From CALGLS01 sp047626155 (lineage in GTDB: Bacteria; Bacteroidota; Bacteroidia; Chitinophagales; Saprospiraceae), in NCBI GenBank assembly GCA_047626155.1, contig JBLHRR010000001.1, positions 124,001 to 188,000 on the forward strand: a DNA stretch of 64,000 bases, given 5' to 3'. This document shows, in pieces, positions 44,548 to 53,638 of this stretch; position 1 is the first letter of the stretch, and each line of letters begins with the position of its first letter. The notes below the pieces were generated by a model. The model was not told where the DNA came from. It saw only the letters and a program-made list of their open reading frames with translations, and searched no databases. A program made the position numbers and the translations under genes.

Positions 44548-44588
44548 ACCCTAAATCGTAAAAAACGCCGCAACTCTAGATTGTCCTA

Positions 44589-45680
44589 TCATTTTTCACC
44601 GAACAAACCTGTCAGTCCTTTTTCACTGGCCTCGCAAACTCCTTTCTCCGTTATCAAACCTGTAACCAATCTTGCGGGAGTAACATCAAAAGCATAATTA
44701 GCAGCGGGGCTACCTTCTGGTGTTAACAATATTTTTACAATTTCTCCTTTTTGTTTTCCTTGAATGAATTTTACTTCTTCCTCAGATCTCAATTCAATTG
44801 GAATTTCCTTCACCCCATCCCTCATTGTCCAGTCAATACTACTATATGGCGCCCCAACATAAAAAGGAATATTATTGTCATCCGCTGCAAGAGCTTTTAG
44901 ATAAGTACCAATTTTATTACAAACATCTCCTGTTCTGGTGGTTCGGTCTGTTCCAACTAAAACCATGTCTACCTCGCCATGTTGCATCAAATGACCACCA
45001 GCATTATCCGTGATAATGGTATGCGGAACGCCATGCTCCAAAAGTTCAAAGGCAGTAATCCGAGCACCTTGATTTCGGGGCCTCGTTTCATCTACCCAAA
45101 CGTGAACAGGAATTCCTGCATCATGCGCAACGTAAATCGGAGCAGTGGCGGTGCCATAATCAACACAAGCAAACCAACCCGCATTACAATGGGTTAGAAT
45201 ATTCACTGTCTTTTTTGTTCGATCATAAATAGCTTTAATAAGCGGCAGTCCGTATTCCCCAATTTTTTTACAACGATCAATACTATCTTGTTTAATTTCT
45301 TTAGCTTTTTCTAACAGTACACTTGCGTTTAGACTATCTGCATTATTCACTAAAGCCAATTGTTGTTCTACCGCCCAGGCGAGATCTACCGCGGTTGGCC
45401 GAGTTGCTTTAAGTTTGGCCGCAGCCTTTTCTAAATCCGCTTTGAAATTTGTCGGCTCAGTTTCCAATGCTGCCAGATACATTCCAAAGGCCGCTGTCAC
45501 CCCAATCAAAGGAGCTCCACGTACATGCATATCCTTGATGGCAACGGCAACGTCATCAAGACTTTTTAATTCTTCGATTACAAAAGCATGTGGTAAGGAA
45601 CGTTGATCTATAATTTTTACTACACGGTCATCTTCTTTGGATAGCCAGATGGTATGGTAGTGTTTGTCGTTTACTTTCAT
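44589..45680 (-). CDS. mtnA: S-methyl-5-thioribose-1-phosphate isomerase
   Basis: A 363-residue cytoplasmic aldose-ketose isomerase turning methylthioribose 1-phosphate into methylthioribulose 1-phosphate; members also accept 5-deoxyribose 1-phosphate. Family motifs are MHVRGAPLIGV near the start, catalytic Cys165 in ILTHCNAGWFACVDYGTA, VDETRPRNQG, and catalytic Asp245 in VLVGTDRTTRTGDVCNKIGT. Length matches the family (~345-370). The related eIF2B-like regulatory subunits lack the Cys/Asp pair, so enzyme function is well supported. The class II aldolase gene lies downstream on the same strand, suggesting a shared pathway. Other mtn genes (kinase, nucleosidase, enolase-phosphatase, dioxygenase) are absent from the window. 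Confidence 0.95.
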   Translation of the reverse strand: MKVNDKHYHTIWLSKEDDRVVKIIDQRSLPHAFVIEELKSLDDVAVAIKDMHVRGAPLIGVTAAFGMYLAALETEPTNFKADLEKAAAKLKATRPTAVDLAWAVEQQLALVNNADSLNASVLLEKAKEIKQDSIDRCKKIGEYGLPLIKAIYDRTKKTVNILTHCNAGWFACVDYGTATAPIYVAHDAGIPVHVWVDETRPRNQGARITAFELLEHGVPHTIITDNAGGHLMQHGEVDMVLVGTDRTTRTGDVCNKIGTYLKALAADDNNIPFYVGAPYSSIDWTMRDGVKEIPIELRSEEEVKFIQGKQKGEIVKILLTPEGSPAANYAFDVTPARLVTGLITEKGVCEASEKGLTGLFGEK

Positions 45681-45784
45681 CTTAGGCTGTTTAAAACATT
45701 ATCGTTTAATCACTTACGTTTTTTACCTTTTTTCTGTTATGGTGCTTGCTTCATTAAGCGACTAACTTTAATAAAAAAAATACC

Positions 45785-46339
45785 ATGAAGCAAAAGTACC
45801 AAAACGACCTCGGTTTTATAGGGATATGTATCTTATTGTTGCTACTTCCTTTATTACTCACCGCTCAGGAACCTATCCTTGAAAGTAGCTTTTCCAATCT
45901 CGAATCAAAACGACATGTAGAACGTGCAACACTACAAGAGCTTTTACAGGCCAATCCCAATAATCGGCTGTCAAAGAAATGGAGTAGCTTGGAATATGAA
46001 AAGACCTCTGAAGTTTGTTTGCTCAAGGAGGTTAGCTGCGATAGGGAAGGCTTTATTATTGAGCTGAATTTAGCGGATAAGAATTTGACTGCGCTGCCCG
46101 CTTCTATTCATAATTTGAGTAAGCTAAAACAACTTCACCTTGAAAAGAATCAATTGAATTGGTTACCTGCTACTTTAGGGAATATGATTCAGTTGGAACA
46201 GCTTTCTATTTTTGAAAATGCGCTTGAATCTTTGCCTGGAAAATTACGGAACCTTTGTGGGGTTTCTGTGGGGAGGGGTTTAGAAGGGAACCCGTTATGG
46301 AAGTATATGACTTGGGTGGAGTTTTGTGGAGGAATATAG
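45785..46339 (+). CDS. small exported leucine-rich-repeat protein
   Basis: A 184-residue protein with a hydrophobic signal segment (IGICILLLLLPLLLTAQ). Residues ~88-165 contain about three bacterial leucine-rich repeats (IIELNLADKNLTALPASIHN; LKQLHLEKNQLNWLPATLGN; LEQLSIFENALESLPGKLRN). The region before contains a cysteine pair (EVCLLKEVSC) like an LRR cap, and the protein ends with C....EFCGGI. LRR proteins bind other proteins; the partner is unknown. It is divergent from mtnA and has few repeats for its class, so it could be a shortened relative. Confidence 0.78.
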   Translation: MKQKYQNDLGFIGICILLLLLPLLLTAQEPILESSFSNLESKRHVERATLQELLQANPNNRLSKKWSSLEYEKTSEVCLLKEVSCDREGFIIELNLADKNLTALPASIHNLSKLKQLHLEKNQLNWLPATLGNMIQLEQLSIFENALESLPGKLRNLCGVSVGRGLEGNPLWKYMTWVEFCGGI

Positions 46340-46568
46340 GACTAAGTGGATTAATGATTTGAATCAATCGGTGGTGAGGTTGGTTATTAGGTAGGTCATT
46401 ATGAATAATAATAACATACAATTTTATTGGAAATTCAATAAAACATTAACCTTGTAAAATAATACTCAGGCGTAATTTTCTTAACTCGTAAATCTCAACA
46501 CGTAAAAAATCAGAAACTAAGAAATATTCATTTAACCTCGACAAAAGGAGAGAAGATAGATCCAAATC

Positions 46569-49500
46569 TCACAACTCCGGCAACGCCTCAATTCCCCCAA
46601 AAACCAAAACCTTCAACTCCGCCGCCGTAATACCATACACATTAGTCAAATTAGTCCGCAAGTCATAAATAATCCCTCCGCGCTCATAGACCCGGATGAT
46701 TTTGTTTTGATTTTCTATATTTATGGTTTTTCCATTTTCAATCATATCCAAACGAATTAATATCGGATTTTTATGACTCCTATGAAATAGGTGAACCCCG
46801 AGTTCGCCAGAAAGAAATGCGGCTATATTATACCACTTCAATTCAATGACATCTTCCTTTCTAGTAAATGGAATATCCAAATCTTCCAATAAACGAAGAT
46901 ACATCAATATCAAATCCTCCTGTTCTTGCTCATGTTCCAAATCCGTTAATGGAACAAACCTTAGCGAAATATCATCAACTGAATTACTTAAAAAGCCGCG
47001 TGTAAATAATTTCATGAATCGCACCGACAAGTAGTAGTTTAGAAATTCAGAATCTTCGGTGGCAAAACGACTGCTTTTGTATTGATAACCTTCCTTTAAA
47101 GAATCAAGTGCATCTTCCTGGAAGAAGTTGTAATTAGATTGTTGAGAAGTGGCTATCGTGTTAGTGCCATCTTCAGCTGTTTGTAAAATGAAATTTGATT
47201 TTAAGCGGATTGGAGTCAAGACCTTTTCCCGAATAAAAGAGCTGCCATAAGCCAGGGAAAGTTCTGTTATGTTCTCTTTCAATTGACTCAGCAAATCTTT
47301 AAAATGAAAAGGCATCCAATTCAAATTCTGCCCTGTTTGGATAAGTACTGTATCCTTCCGATCCTCGCTAAATCGCACTCTTTTTTCAACTCCGTCAAGG
47401 ACTGAAATTAATTTGTAATAAAACTTCCTTCCCTTTCCTTCTTCGGGAAATGTCGGAAATGTTAAATCATTGTTAGGTAGTGCAAAGTCTAACGGCGTAA
47501 TATAAGGACGTAGGCTATCATCCTCCCAAAGGATTTCAAAAATAACCGGTAAATTGGAATATGAAGAAATTAACTGCTCCGCAGAAAGCGAAGTTAGGTC
47601 TCTTTCTATTTGACGTTTTAAAGCACGTCCGCCCATCTTTTCATCAAAACCTCTTTTGGCCACCCACTCCAGAGCTTCAGTTGAAATATTTAGAATAGTG
47701 GTTCTCCTAACAAAACCATCACGTTGCAATAATTCTTTGATTTGCAATCTAGCAATACGTAGAATATCCGGAAATTGTAAAGGATCAAAAATTACAATTC
47801 TATCAATTCGATTGATGAACTCTGGGCGAAACCGATTCTCCATTGCCTTCCGGTAAATATCTGCATCGTTTCTTCCAGCAGTTTCATAACCCAGACGACT
47901 GGCAACTTCTTTAGCGCCAATGTTAGAAGTCATAATGATAATAACATTCGAGCAATCGACCGTTCTACCTAGTTTATCAGTCAAGCGACCTTCGTCCAAT
48001 AATTGGAGGAATAAATCATGGACCATTGGATGCGCTTTCTCGATCTCATCCAGTAGTAATATATTGAAAGGCTGATAACGTAATTTCTCTGTTAGCAATC
48101 CGTCAGGGTTGAAATAATCTCCAATAAGGCGGTCCGCAGAATCTGGCGTATTGAATTCGTTCATATCAAAACGAGTCAATTCCGCTTCATTGCCCATTAA
48201 ATACTCTGAGAGCACTTTTGCCGCCTGGGTTTTCCCAACTCCAGTGGGTCCAATAAACATAAAAGACCCGAGAGGTTTGCCCGGCCTGTTTAACTTTGCC
48301 TTTATAATAGAAACCACATCTGTTAAAGCATCAACAGCTTTTGGTTGCCCAATCAACTTCGCATCAATCACTTCACTGATTTCTTCTCTCGTCAGCTTTA
48401 TAGAACTGTCAAAAATATACTCATTCAATCGGGATTGCTCTTCAAATTCCGCCTTAACCTGTGGGCTATCAATAGTTTGGAAACGATACTTGGTGCTCAA
48501 CTGATTCATCAACCTAAGCACCGAACCTGGCAAAGCTTGCTGCTGTAAATAGGTTCTATGCAAGTTTAAAATCTGACGAATGGAATTTATAGTAAACTCA
48601 CAACCTTGTTTTCGTTCTAGTATCCTCCTGTTTTCTAACACTATTTTTACGGAAGTCTCATAATCAGGTTCAGCAATCCGAATCACTTGGAATAAATCAC
48701 TAAACCGTCGGTCTTTCTCCTGAACAACTTTCCACTCAGCAGGGGAGGCAAGGAGGATTAATTGCAGCGATCTGTTTTCTATATAAGGTTTTAATAAATC
48801 ACTAAGCGTCATGCTGTTTTGTCCGGATTCGCCGACACGAAGTAAAGCGACCGCGTTATCAATCACAAGAACATCGGGTGGTAAATTCAGGTTTGCATAG
48901 ATGTTTCTTTTGATGACAAAGTCCAGAACAGCCTCCATTCTTTTCTGCCACCAACCTACATAACTCATTCCTGAAATGACTCTATTGGGATCAATTTGCC
49001 ACAGCTTTCTAGATGGCTTATTATTGTTTTCTTTTTGAAAAGCTTCTAAATATCGAAAGACGGCCTCTTCTAAAATACTTTGCTTTCCAACCCCTTTGGG
49101 CCCCACCATAACAAAGGGAGCGTTTTCTTTTTGATAGGTTAATTGAGAGATGCGATCTACCAAGTCATCTCTTAAATGAGCCCGTTGTAAATTCCCCGGA
49201 AATTTATTGTTAAGCTCATGCCCTATTTTGGTAATCTCTACTGCTCCTTTGAAAATCTGACTTTCATGAGTATGGGAAAAGAAGGACTCCTGTTGCGGTT
49301 TTAAAAAACGAAACTGCCCCTGCTCAATAGCCTGATCCATTTGTATGGTTGTGATAAAAGTGGCTTTATCACTATAATAATTTTCTATATTAAAATCATC
49401 TCCATGTCGCTTTCGTAAATTACGTAAGAGCTTTTCTAAAATGCCGGTAACCTCCTGATTGTCTATGTTTTTTTCCGTAGCAGGCCTTTCAGAAATAGAC

Positions 49501-49856
49501 ATATGATTGTCGAAATGAGGAAAATAATTGATGGCTATATTTTTTACCACAAAGCGACCAACTGCAAAATGTCCACTTACAAATCCTTTGCCTGAGCGAA
49601 AGGATAGTGGAATTACTTCAAACTGAATGTCAGGGTTAAATAAATGCCACAACAAGCGATCTGAGCTAGCTCTTGTCAAAATATAGTCCTTAAACAATTG
49701 ACCTATTTCGGACTTCATTCGCTGAACGGCTACCTCGTAGCGCATCCGACTGACCATTGGTTCTTCAAAAAAAAGAGGCCTTAGGAAGTAGTATAGCTTA
49801 CCATCTACCTCTTTATTTTCGACCAGAACGGGGAGTTGTATGTTTACGTATTCCAT
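46569..49856 (-). CDS. ClpA/ClpB-type double AAA+ ATPase with degenerate first site
   Basis: A 1095-residue cytoplasmic Hsp100-like protein. Residues 1-235 are an N-domain unlike the Clp N repeat. The first AAA module has Walker A GPKGVGKQ (252-259), but Walker B reads DVLVIDNAV (329-336), with Asn replacing the catalytic Glu. The usual ERRF arginine fingers are replaced in EKDRRFSDLFQ. There is no coiled-coil M-domain. The second module is complete: Walker A GPTGVGKT (536-543), Walker B LLLDEIEKAHP, sensor MTSNIG, arginine finger FRPEFINR and sensor 2 MGGRALKR. About 320 extra residues follow; a piece (LSGELGVHLFHRS) loosely resembles release-factor-type PCRF sequence. I see no LGF/IGF ClpP loop. 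It is probably a specialised unfoldase or remodeller; client unknown. Confidence 0.88.
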   Translation of the reverse strand: MEYVNIQLPVLVENKEVDGKLYYFLRPLFFEEPMVSRMRYEVAVQRMKSEIGQLFKDYILTRASSDRLLWHLFNPDIQFEVIPLSFRSGKGFVSGHFAVGRFVVKNIAINYFPHFDNHMSISERPATEKNIDNQEVTGILEKLLRNLRKRHGDDFNIENYYSDKATFITTIQMDQAIEQGQFRFLKPQQESFFSHTHESQIFKGAVEITKIGHELNNKFPGNLQRAHLRDDLVDRISQLTYQKENAPFVMVGPKGVGKQSILEEAVFRYLEAFQKENNNKPSRKLWQIDPNRVISGMSYVGWWQKRMEAVLDFVIKRNIYANLNLPPDVLVIDNAVALLRVGESGQNSMTLSDLLKPYIENRSLQLILLASPAEWKVVQEKDRRFSDLFQVIRIAEPDYETSVKIVLENRRILERKQGCEFTINSIRQILNLHRTYLQQQALPGSVLRLMNQLSTKYRFQTIDSPQVKAEFEEQSRLNEYIFDSSIKLTREEISEVIDAKLIGQPKAVDALTDVVSIIKAKLNRPGKPLGSFMFIGPTGVGKTQAAKVLSEYLMGNEAELTRFDMNEFNTPDSADRLIGDYFNPDGLLTEKLRYQPFNILLLDEIEKAHPMVHDLFLQLLDEGRLTDKLGRTVDCSNVIIIMTSNIGAKEVASRLGYETAGRNDADIYRKAMENRFRPEFINRIDRIVIFDPLQFPDILRIARLQIKELLQRDGFVRRTTILNISTEALEWVAKRGFDEKMGGRALKRQIERDLTSLSAEQLISSYSNLPVIFEILWEDDSLRPYITPLDFALPNNDLTFPTFPEEGKGRKFYYKLISVLDGVEKRVRFSEDRKDTVLIQTGQNLNWMPFHFKDLLSQLKENITELSLAYGSSFIREKVLTPIRLKSNFILQTAEDGTNTIATSQQSNYNFFQEDALDSLKEGYQYKSSRFATEDSEFLNYYLSVRFMKLFTRGFLSNSVDDISLRFVPLTDLEHEQEQEDLILMYLRLLEDLDIPFTRKEDVIELKWYNIAAFLSGELGVHLFHRSHKNPILIRLDMIENGKTINIENQNKIIRVYERGGIIYDLRTNLTNVYGITAAELKVLVFGGIEALPEL

Positions 49857-49931
49857 TTAGGCTTGCTCCAATGCTGGGTAGTTTGATTTTTTTCGCTCCG
49901 CTATAATAACAGAGATAATAAAGATGACTGG

Positions 49932-49939
49932 CAAAGCTA
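49932..49939 (-). promoter_or_regulatory. candidate -7 element for the AAA+ gene
   Basis: TAGCTTTG on the minus strand fits TAnnTTTG exactly, 76-83 bases before the ATG at 49856. No convincing -33 TTTG is present. Confidence 0.45.
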
Positions 49940-50504
49940 ACTTTCTACTTTCGAATTCCTAAGTAAATGAGGAAAATAATGTTTGATTGGTAAATCTTGA
50001 GATGCGAGGTCGAGAAAGAGCACAATCATGGATTGTGCGAACACACTAAGGTCTAATTTTATTTTTTATTATATTATAAAATATTATAACATAAACGAAG
50101 AGTTATTTGAAGGAAGCACACTGCATAAATTCAATACTATGCTCAAAAATTCAAGATATTCGTTTTTTTATCGTAATATTAACGAATAGTTCTCCGCTAG
50201 TTGTATCATTGAGGAATAGTATCCTTGGTTTTATATTAAAACTTTAGAAGTTAAATATTGTAGAAATAGCTGCAATCGAAAGTGAAAATATTAACGGAAA
50301 ACCAAATTACAAAACAATAATATTACAATAGGTTTAAAAATTTCAATGGAAACCTTGTTCATTTTTTGATACAGGATGGTCCAGCTTATTCTCCTAAAGG
50401 AATAGTGATACTCATGGGCTTTGCGCCGAGGGGTAGCTCACTGTAATAAGCCACCTATTTTGACACAAAGTCTATTGATTATCTAACCAGAAAAACCAAA
50501 ACGT
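49940..50504. other. AT-rich gene-free spacer
   Basis: No coding frame. It is strongly AT-rich, especially near 50054-50095, and leads into the broken T9SS module. It probably once carried the promoter for that module; I see no clean consensus. Confidence 0.4.
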
Positions 50505-50999
50505 ATGAAAAAGTACCTCTTTTTCCCACTCCTTCATTTTCTCGTCTTCCAACTTTCCGCTCAAGAGATAGAACGGCAAGTAGTCTCTTTCAATGGTACC
50601 AATATGGAATAAGGTGACCTATCATTAGTTTCTACTGTTGGTGAAATCGCTACCCTAACACTTGTTGATAATGCTTCTGAGATCGACCTTTCTCAAGGGT
50701 TTAATCAGGCGGCGCTAACCATAGTGAGCACCTTTGAAATAGACCAAGAGATATCTTTTGAATTGTTTCCCAACCCATCAGCCGACGTGATTTACCTCAC
50801 TTCTGACGCTACAGAAAACTTGACCCTGGCTATTGTTGATTTAAAAGGAAGAACAATATCTATACAGGATTTGAATATTCCCATTCAGAAGACAATGATT
50901 AACCTGGATCATTTAGCAGCGGCTCAGTACTTTCTTCAAATTTCTAATGCCAGTGGGAATCTGGTTTCTATTATTACCATTCAAAAAATGAACAAATGA
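50505..50999 (+). pseudogene. small type-A T9SS protein with in-frame TAA
   Basis: From the ATG at 50505 the frame encodes a good signal peptide (YLFFPLLHFLVFQLSAQ) and then VVSFNGTNME, TAA (50610-50612), then GDLSLVSTVGEIATLTL and so on in the same frame to the TGA at 50997. The tail is a type-A sorting domain (FELFPNPSADVIYLTSD; AAQYFLQISNASGN). Replacing TAA with CAA would restore one 164-residue protein, so I read it as a single nonsense mutation. Its stop overlaps the ATG of the next gene (ATGA). Small T9SS proteins placed right before collagen-like genes look like a two-gene module in this group (inference). A late start at 50724 would lack the signal peptide. Confidence 0.75.
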
Positions 51000-53499
51000 A
51001 AAACCTAACCATTACTTTTATCTTTCTCTTTTTGAGCGTCTTTTCTTTAATGGCTCAAAATACTCCTCAAAGCTTTAATTATCAGGGCGTCGCCCGACAA
51101 AATAACAATGCTATCACAGGCGCTATCAGCTTGCAACTTTCTATAAGATCGAATACGACAAATGGTACGGTTGTTTGCCAGGAAAGACAGTTTCCAGAAA
51201 CGAATGCACAAGGCGTTTTTTCCGTTTAAGTAGGTGGGAGTGCTGCGGTTGTTACCCAAGGTATATTTGAAAATGTAGACTGGGGTAGTGGTACTTATTT
51301 CTTACAGGTAGAATTAGATCCTGGAGGGGCAGCCAACTTTACAGATATGGGGACTTCCCAACTAGTGAGTGTGCCTTATGCCCTTTTTACAGAGAAAGCA
51401 CAATCAGCGGTAACCGCAGAAAGTGCCACCAACGATATGGATACAGACCCGAATAATGAAATTCAAGAACTGGTACTCAACGGATATATTATTTCACTTA
51501 CTGATGGCAATTCCGTTGACATAGAAGCACTTATTCCCCTCGGAGGAACAGATAATCAAGAGCTGACCTTAAACGGAACGATCCTGACTATCGAAAGCGG
51601 AAATAACATTGACTTAGCATCTCTTAGCGTACCAGGCCCACAAGGTCTACAGGGAGATGCGGGTCCTGCCGGTGCTACAGGTGATCAAGGTCCACAAGGG
51701 ATACTGGTGCTCAAGGTCCACAAGGAGATACCGGTGCTCAAGGCATACAAGGGGAAACTGGGCCAGCGGGCACGTATACACAAGGGAGCGGGATAGATAT
51801 TACTAATGATGTTATAAGTGCTTCTGATCCTTCTGTAACTAACGAATTACAATCATTGAGTTTGTCCTCCAATTCGTTAACTATATCTGATGGTAACTCG
51901 GTTGCATTGCCCATTCGTACATTGATTGAGGATGACGATGCCGACACTAAAATCCAGGTGGAAGAAAGTAACGATGATGACATTATTCGATTTGATGTGG
52001 AAGGGACTGAGGTGGCTTCTTTGGATGATAAGACCTTTCATCTGGGTGCATCAGGTTCCAGCTTATTTGTCGGAATAGATGCCGGAATAAATGATGATGG
52101 TTCGAACAACCGCAACACCTTCATTGGGTTCAATGCTGGTATGACTAATACTACTGGAAGCAATAATACTTTTGTTGGACAATTAGCAGGAACAGCTAAT
52201 GTGGGTGGCTTGTACAACACTTATATCGGACAAAGGGCTGGAACAAGCAATACGGCAGGACAGGAGAATACATTCATCGGGGAATCTTCAGGTCTTTCCA
52301 ATGAAACAGGTACTGCAAATGTATTCTTAGATAGTCTGTCTGGAAGTTCTAATGTAGGCGGGACAAGTAATATTTTTCTCGGATATAATTCCGGAGGTAT
52401 TGAAACTGGAAGTAATAGATTGTACATCGAACCTTCGAGCTCTTCTACTCCTTTGATCTATGGGGAATTTGATAATGATATTGTAAAGATTAATGGAATG
52501 CTGGGGATTGGAACGCCAACGCCCAATAGACCGCTTTCCATTCAGGGAAGTGCAGGTGCAAGCAGCCAGTGGATCTCCCTCAAAGATAACGCTGGTAGTG
52601 ATAAATGGCATTTAAATGATTATAATGGTCTGGGTCTTAATTTTTCAGAATCGGGTGCTGCTGATGGAAGGCTATTTCTGGAACACGGTGGTAATATTGG
52701 TGTTGGTACTTTGGATCCAGATGCGAAGCTACATGTGATTGGAAATCTTCGAATGGACAATGGGGAGTTTCAAAGTAATGGATCAATTGTTCTTCAACCA
52801 GATGTGGATCAATCCGGAGATTCTCATTCTCTAATCGTTAGAGATGGAAATGGTGTAAATAGACTTTTAATTAGTCAAGCTGGACGTTTTGGGTTGAACA
52901 CTGAGTATAGTAATGTTTCTATGACTGTACGAGGAATCGCAGGAGACCCTTGGTTCTTTTCCATAGAAAATGATGCTGGAAATCCATTGTTAGATGTATT
53001 AGGAGATGGAAATGTGGCTGTCATAAACAACCTTTCCAAAGGTGGTGGTTCCTTCAAAATAGATCACCCCCTCGATCCAGAAAACAAGTACCTCTACCAT
53101 TCCTTCGTTGAATCACCCGACATGATGAACGTTTATAATGGAAATGTAACGACGGATGCAAATGGATTCTCAGTAGTGGAACTTCCTGATTATTTCCTGG
53201 CACTCAATAAGGATTATCGTTATCAACTGACTGTAATTGGTACGTTTGCACAAGCGATCATCAAAGAGAAAGTGGCAAATAATCATTTTGTCATCCAAAC
53301 CAATGAACCCAATGTAGAAGTGAGCTGGCAGGTAACTGGGATTCGTCAGGATGCTTATGCTAATAAGAATCGTATTCCGAATGAAGTAGATAAGAAGCCG
53401 GAGGAAAAAGGCTTCTATCTCCATCCTGAAGCTTTTGGTCAACCGACATCGAAGAGTTTAAGTGTTCAACGGAAGAAGCCAGGAAATAAGCTAAAATAA
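50996..53499 (+). pseudogene. collagen-like, tail-fibre-like exported protein broken by a stop and a frameshift
   Basis: Three frames join into one ~834-codon gene. Part 1 (50996-51226) has a signal peptide (FLFLSVFSLMAQ) and FNYQGVARQNNNAI, and ends at TAA 51227-51229 after GVFSV; the frame continues with VGGSAAVVTQG. Part 2 runs into Gly-X-Y collagen-like repeats (GPQGLQGDAGPAGATG). At 51698-51700 (GGG) one G seems missing, shifting to the frame that continues GDTGAQGPQGDTG and then to 53499. Part 3 has repeated N.F.G..AG units (NTFIGFNAG, NTFVGQLAG, NTYIGQRAG, NTFIGESSG), like trimeric-adhesin or tail-fibre shafts, and a C-terminal domain (PDYFLALNKDYRYQLTVIGT). Two lesions in one gene, plus one in its partner, argue for decay rather than recoding. 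Confidence 0.8.
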
Positions 53500-53517
53500 G
53501 CTTAAAATGATATAAGT

Positions 53518-53556
53518 AAAAAAGGGGGTAGTCTTAGCGGCTATCTCCTTTTTTTT
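53518..53556 (+). terminator. terminator after the collagen-like pseudogene
   Basis: AAAAAAGGGGGTAGTC (53518-53533) pairs with 53539-53554 using several G-U pairs, ending in eight T residues. A second small GC hairpin (GCGCCC/GGGCGC) follows at about 53561-53576. Confidence 0.75.
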
Positions 53557-53584
53557 GCGCGCCCGGCAGGGCGCACAAAAAGAA

Positions 53585-53617
53585 AACCCCGACTGATTTC
53601 TCAGTCAGGGTTCTTTT
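53585..53617 (-). terminator. terminator for the M43 metalloprotease gene
   Basis: GACTGA (53591-53596) pairs with TCAGTC (53601-53606), extended by CCC/GGG, and the minus strand continues into TTTTCTTTTT. It lies just past the stop of the 53639-57301 gene. Confidence 0.65.
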
Positions 53618-53638
53618 GTAGTACTTATGTTATTATGA

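Noticed and set aside
46569..49856. ClpV/TssH of a type VI secretion system or ATPase of a contractile injection system
   Set aside because: No sheath, tube, baseplate or spike genes are in the window, and the N-terminal and first AAA domains do not look like ClpV.
50724..50999. A separate 91-aa T9SS protein starting at 50724
   Set aside because: It would lack a signal peptide, and the same frame upstream of the single TAA supplies a perfect one from 50505.
51690..51710. Programmed ribosomal frameshift in the collagen-like gene
   Set aside because: No slippery heptamer or following pseudoknot is evident, the same gene has an upstream stop, and its partner is also broken, so decay explains the data better.
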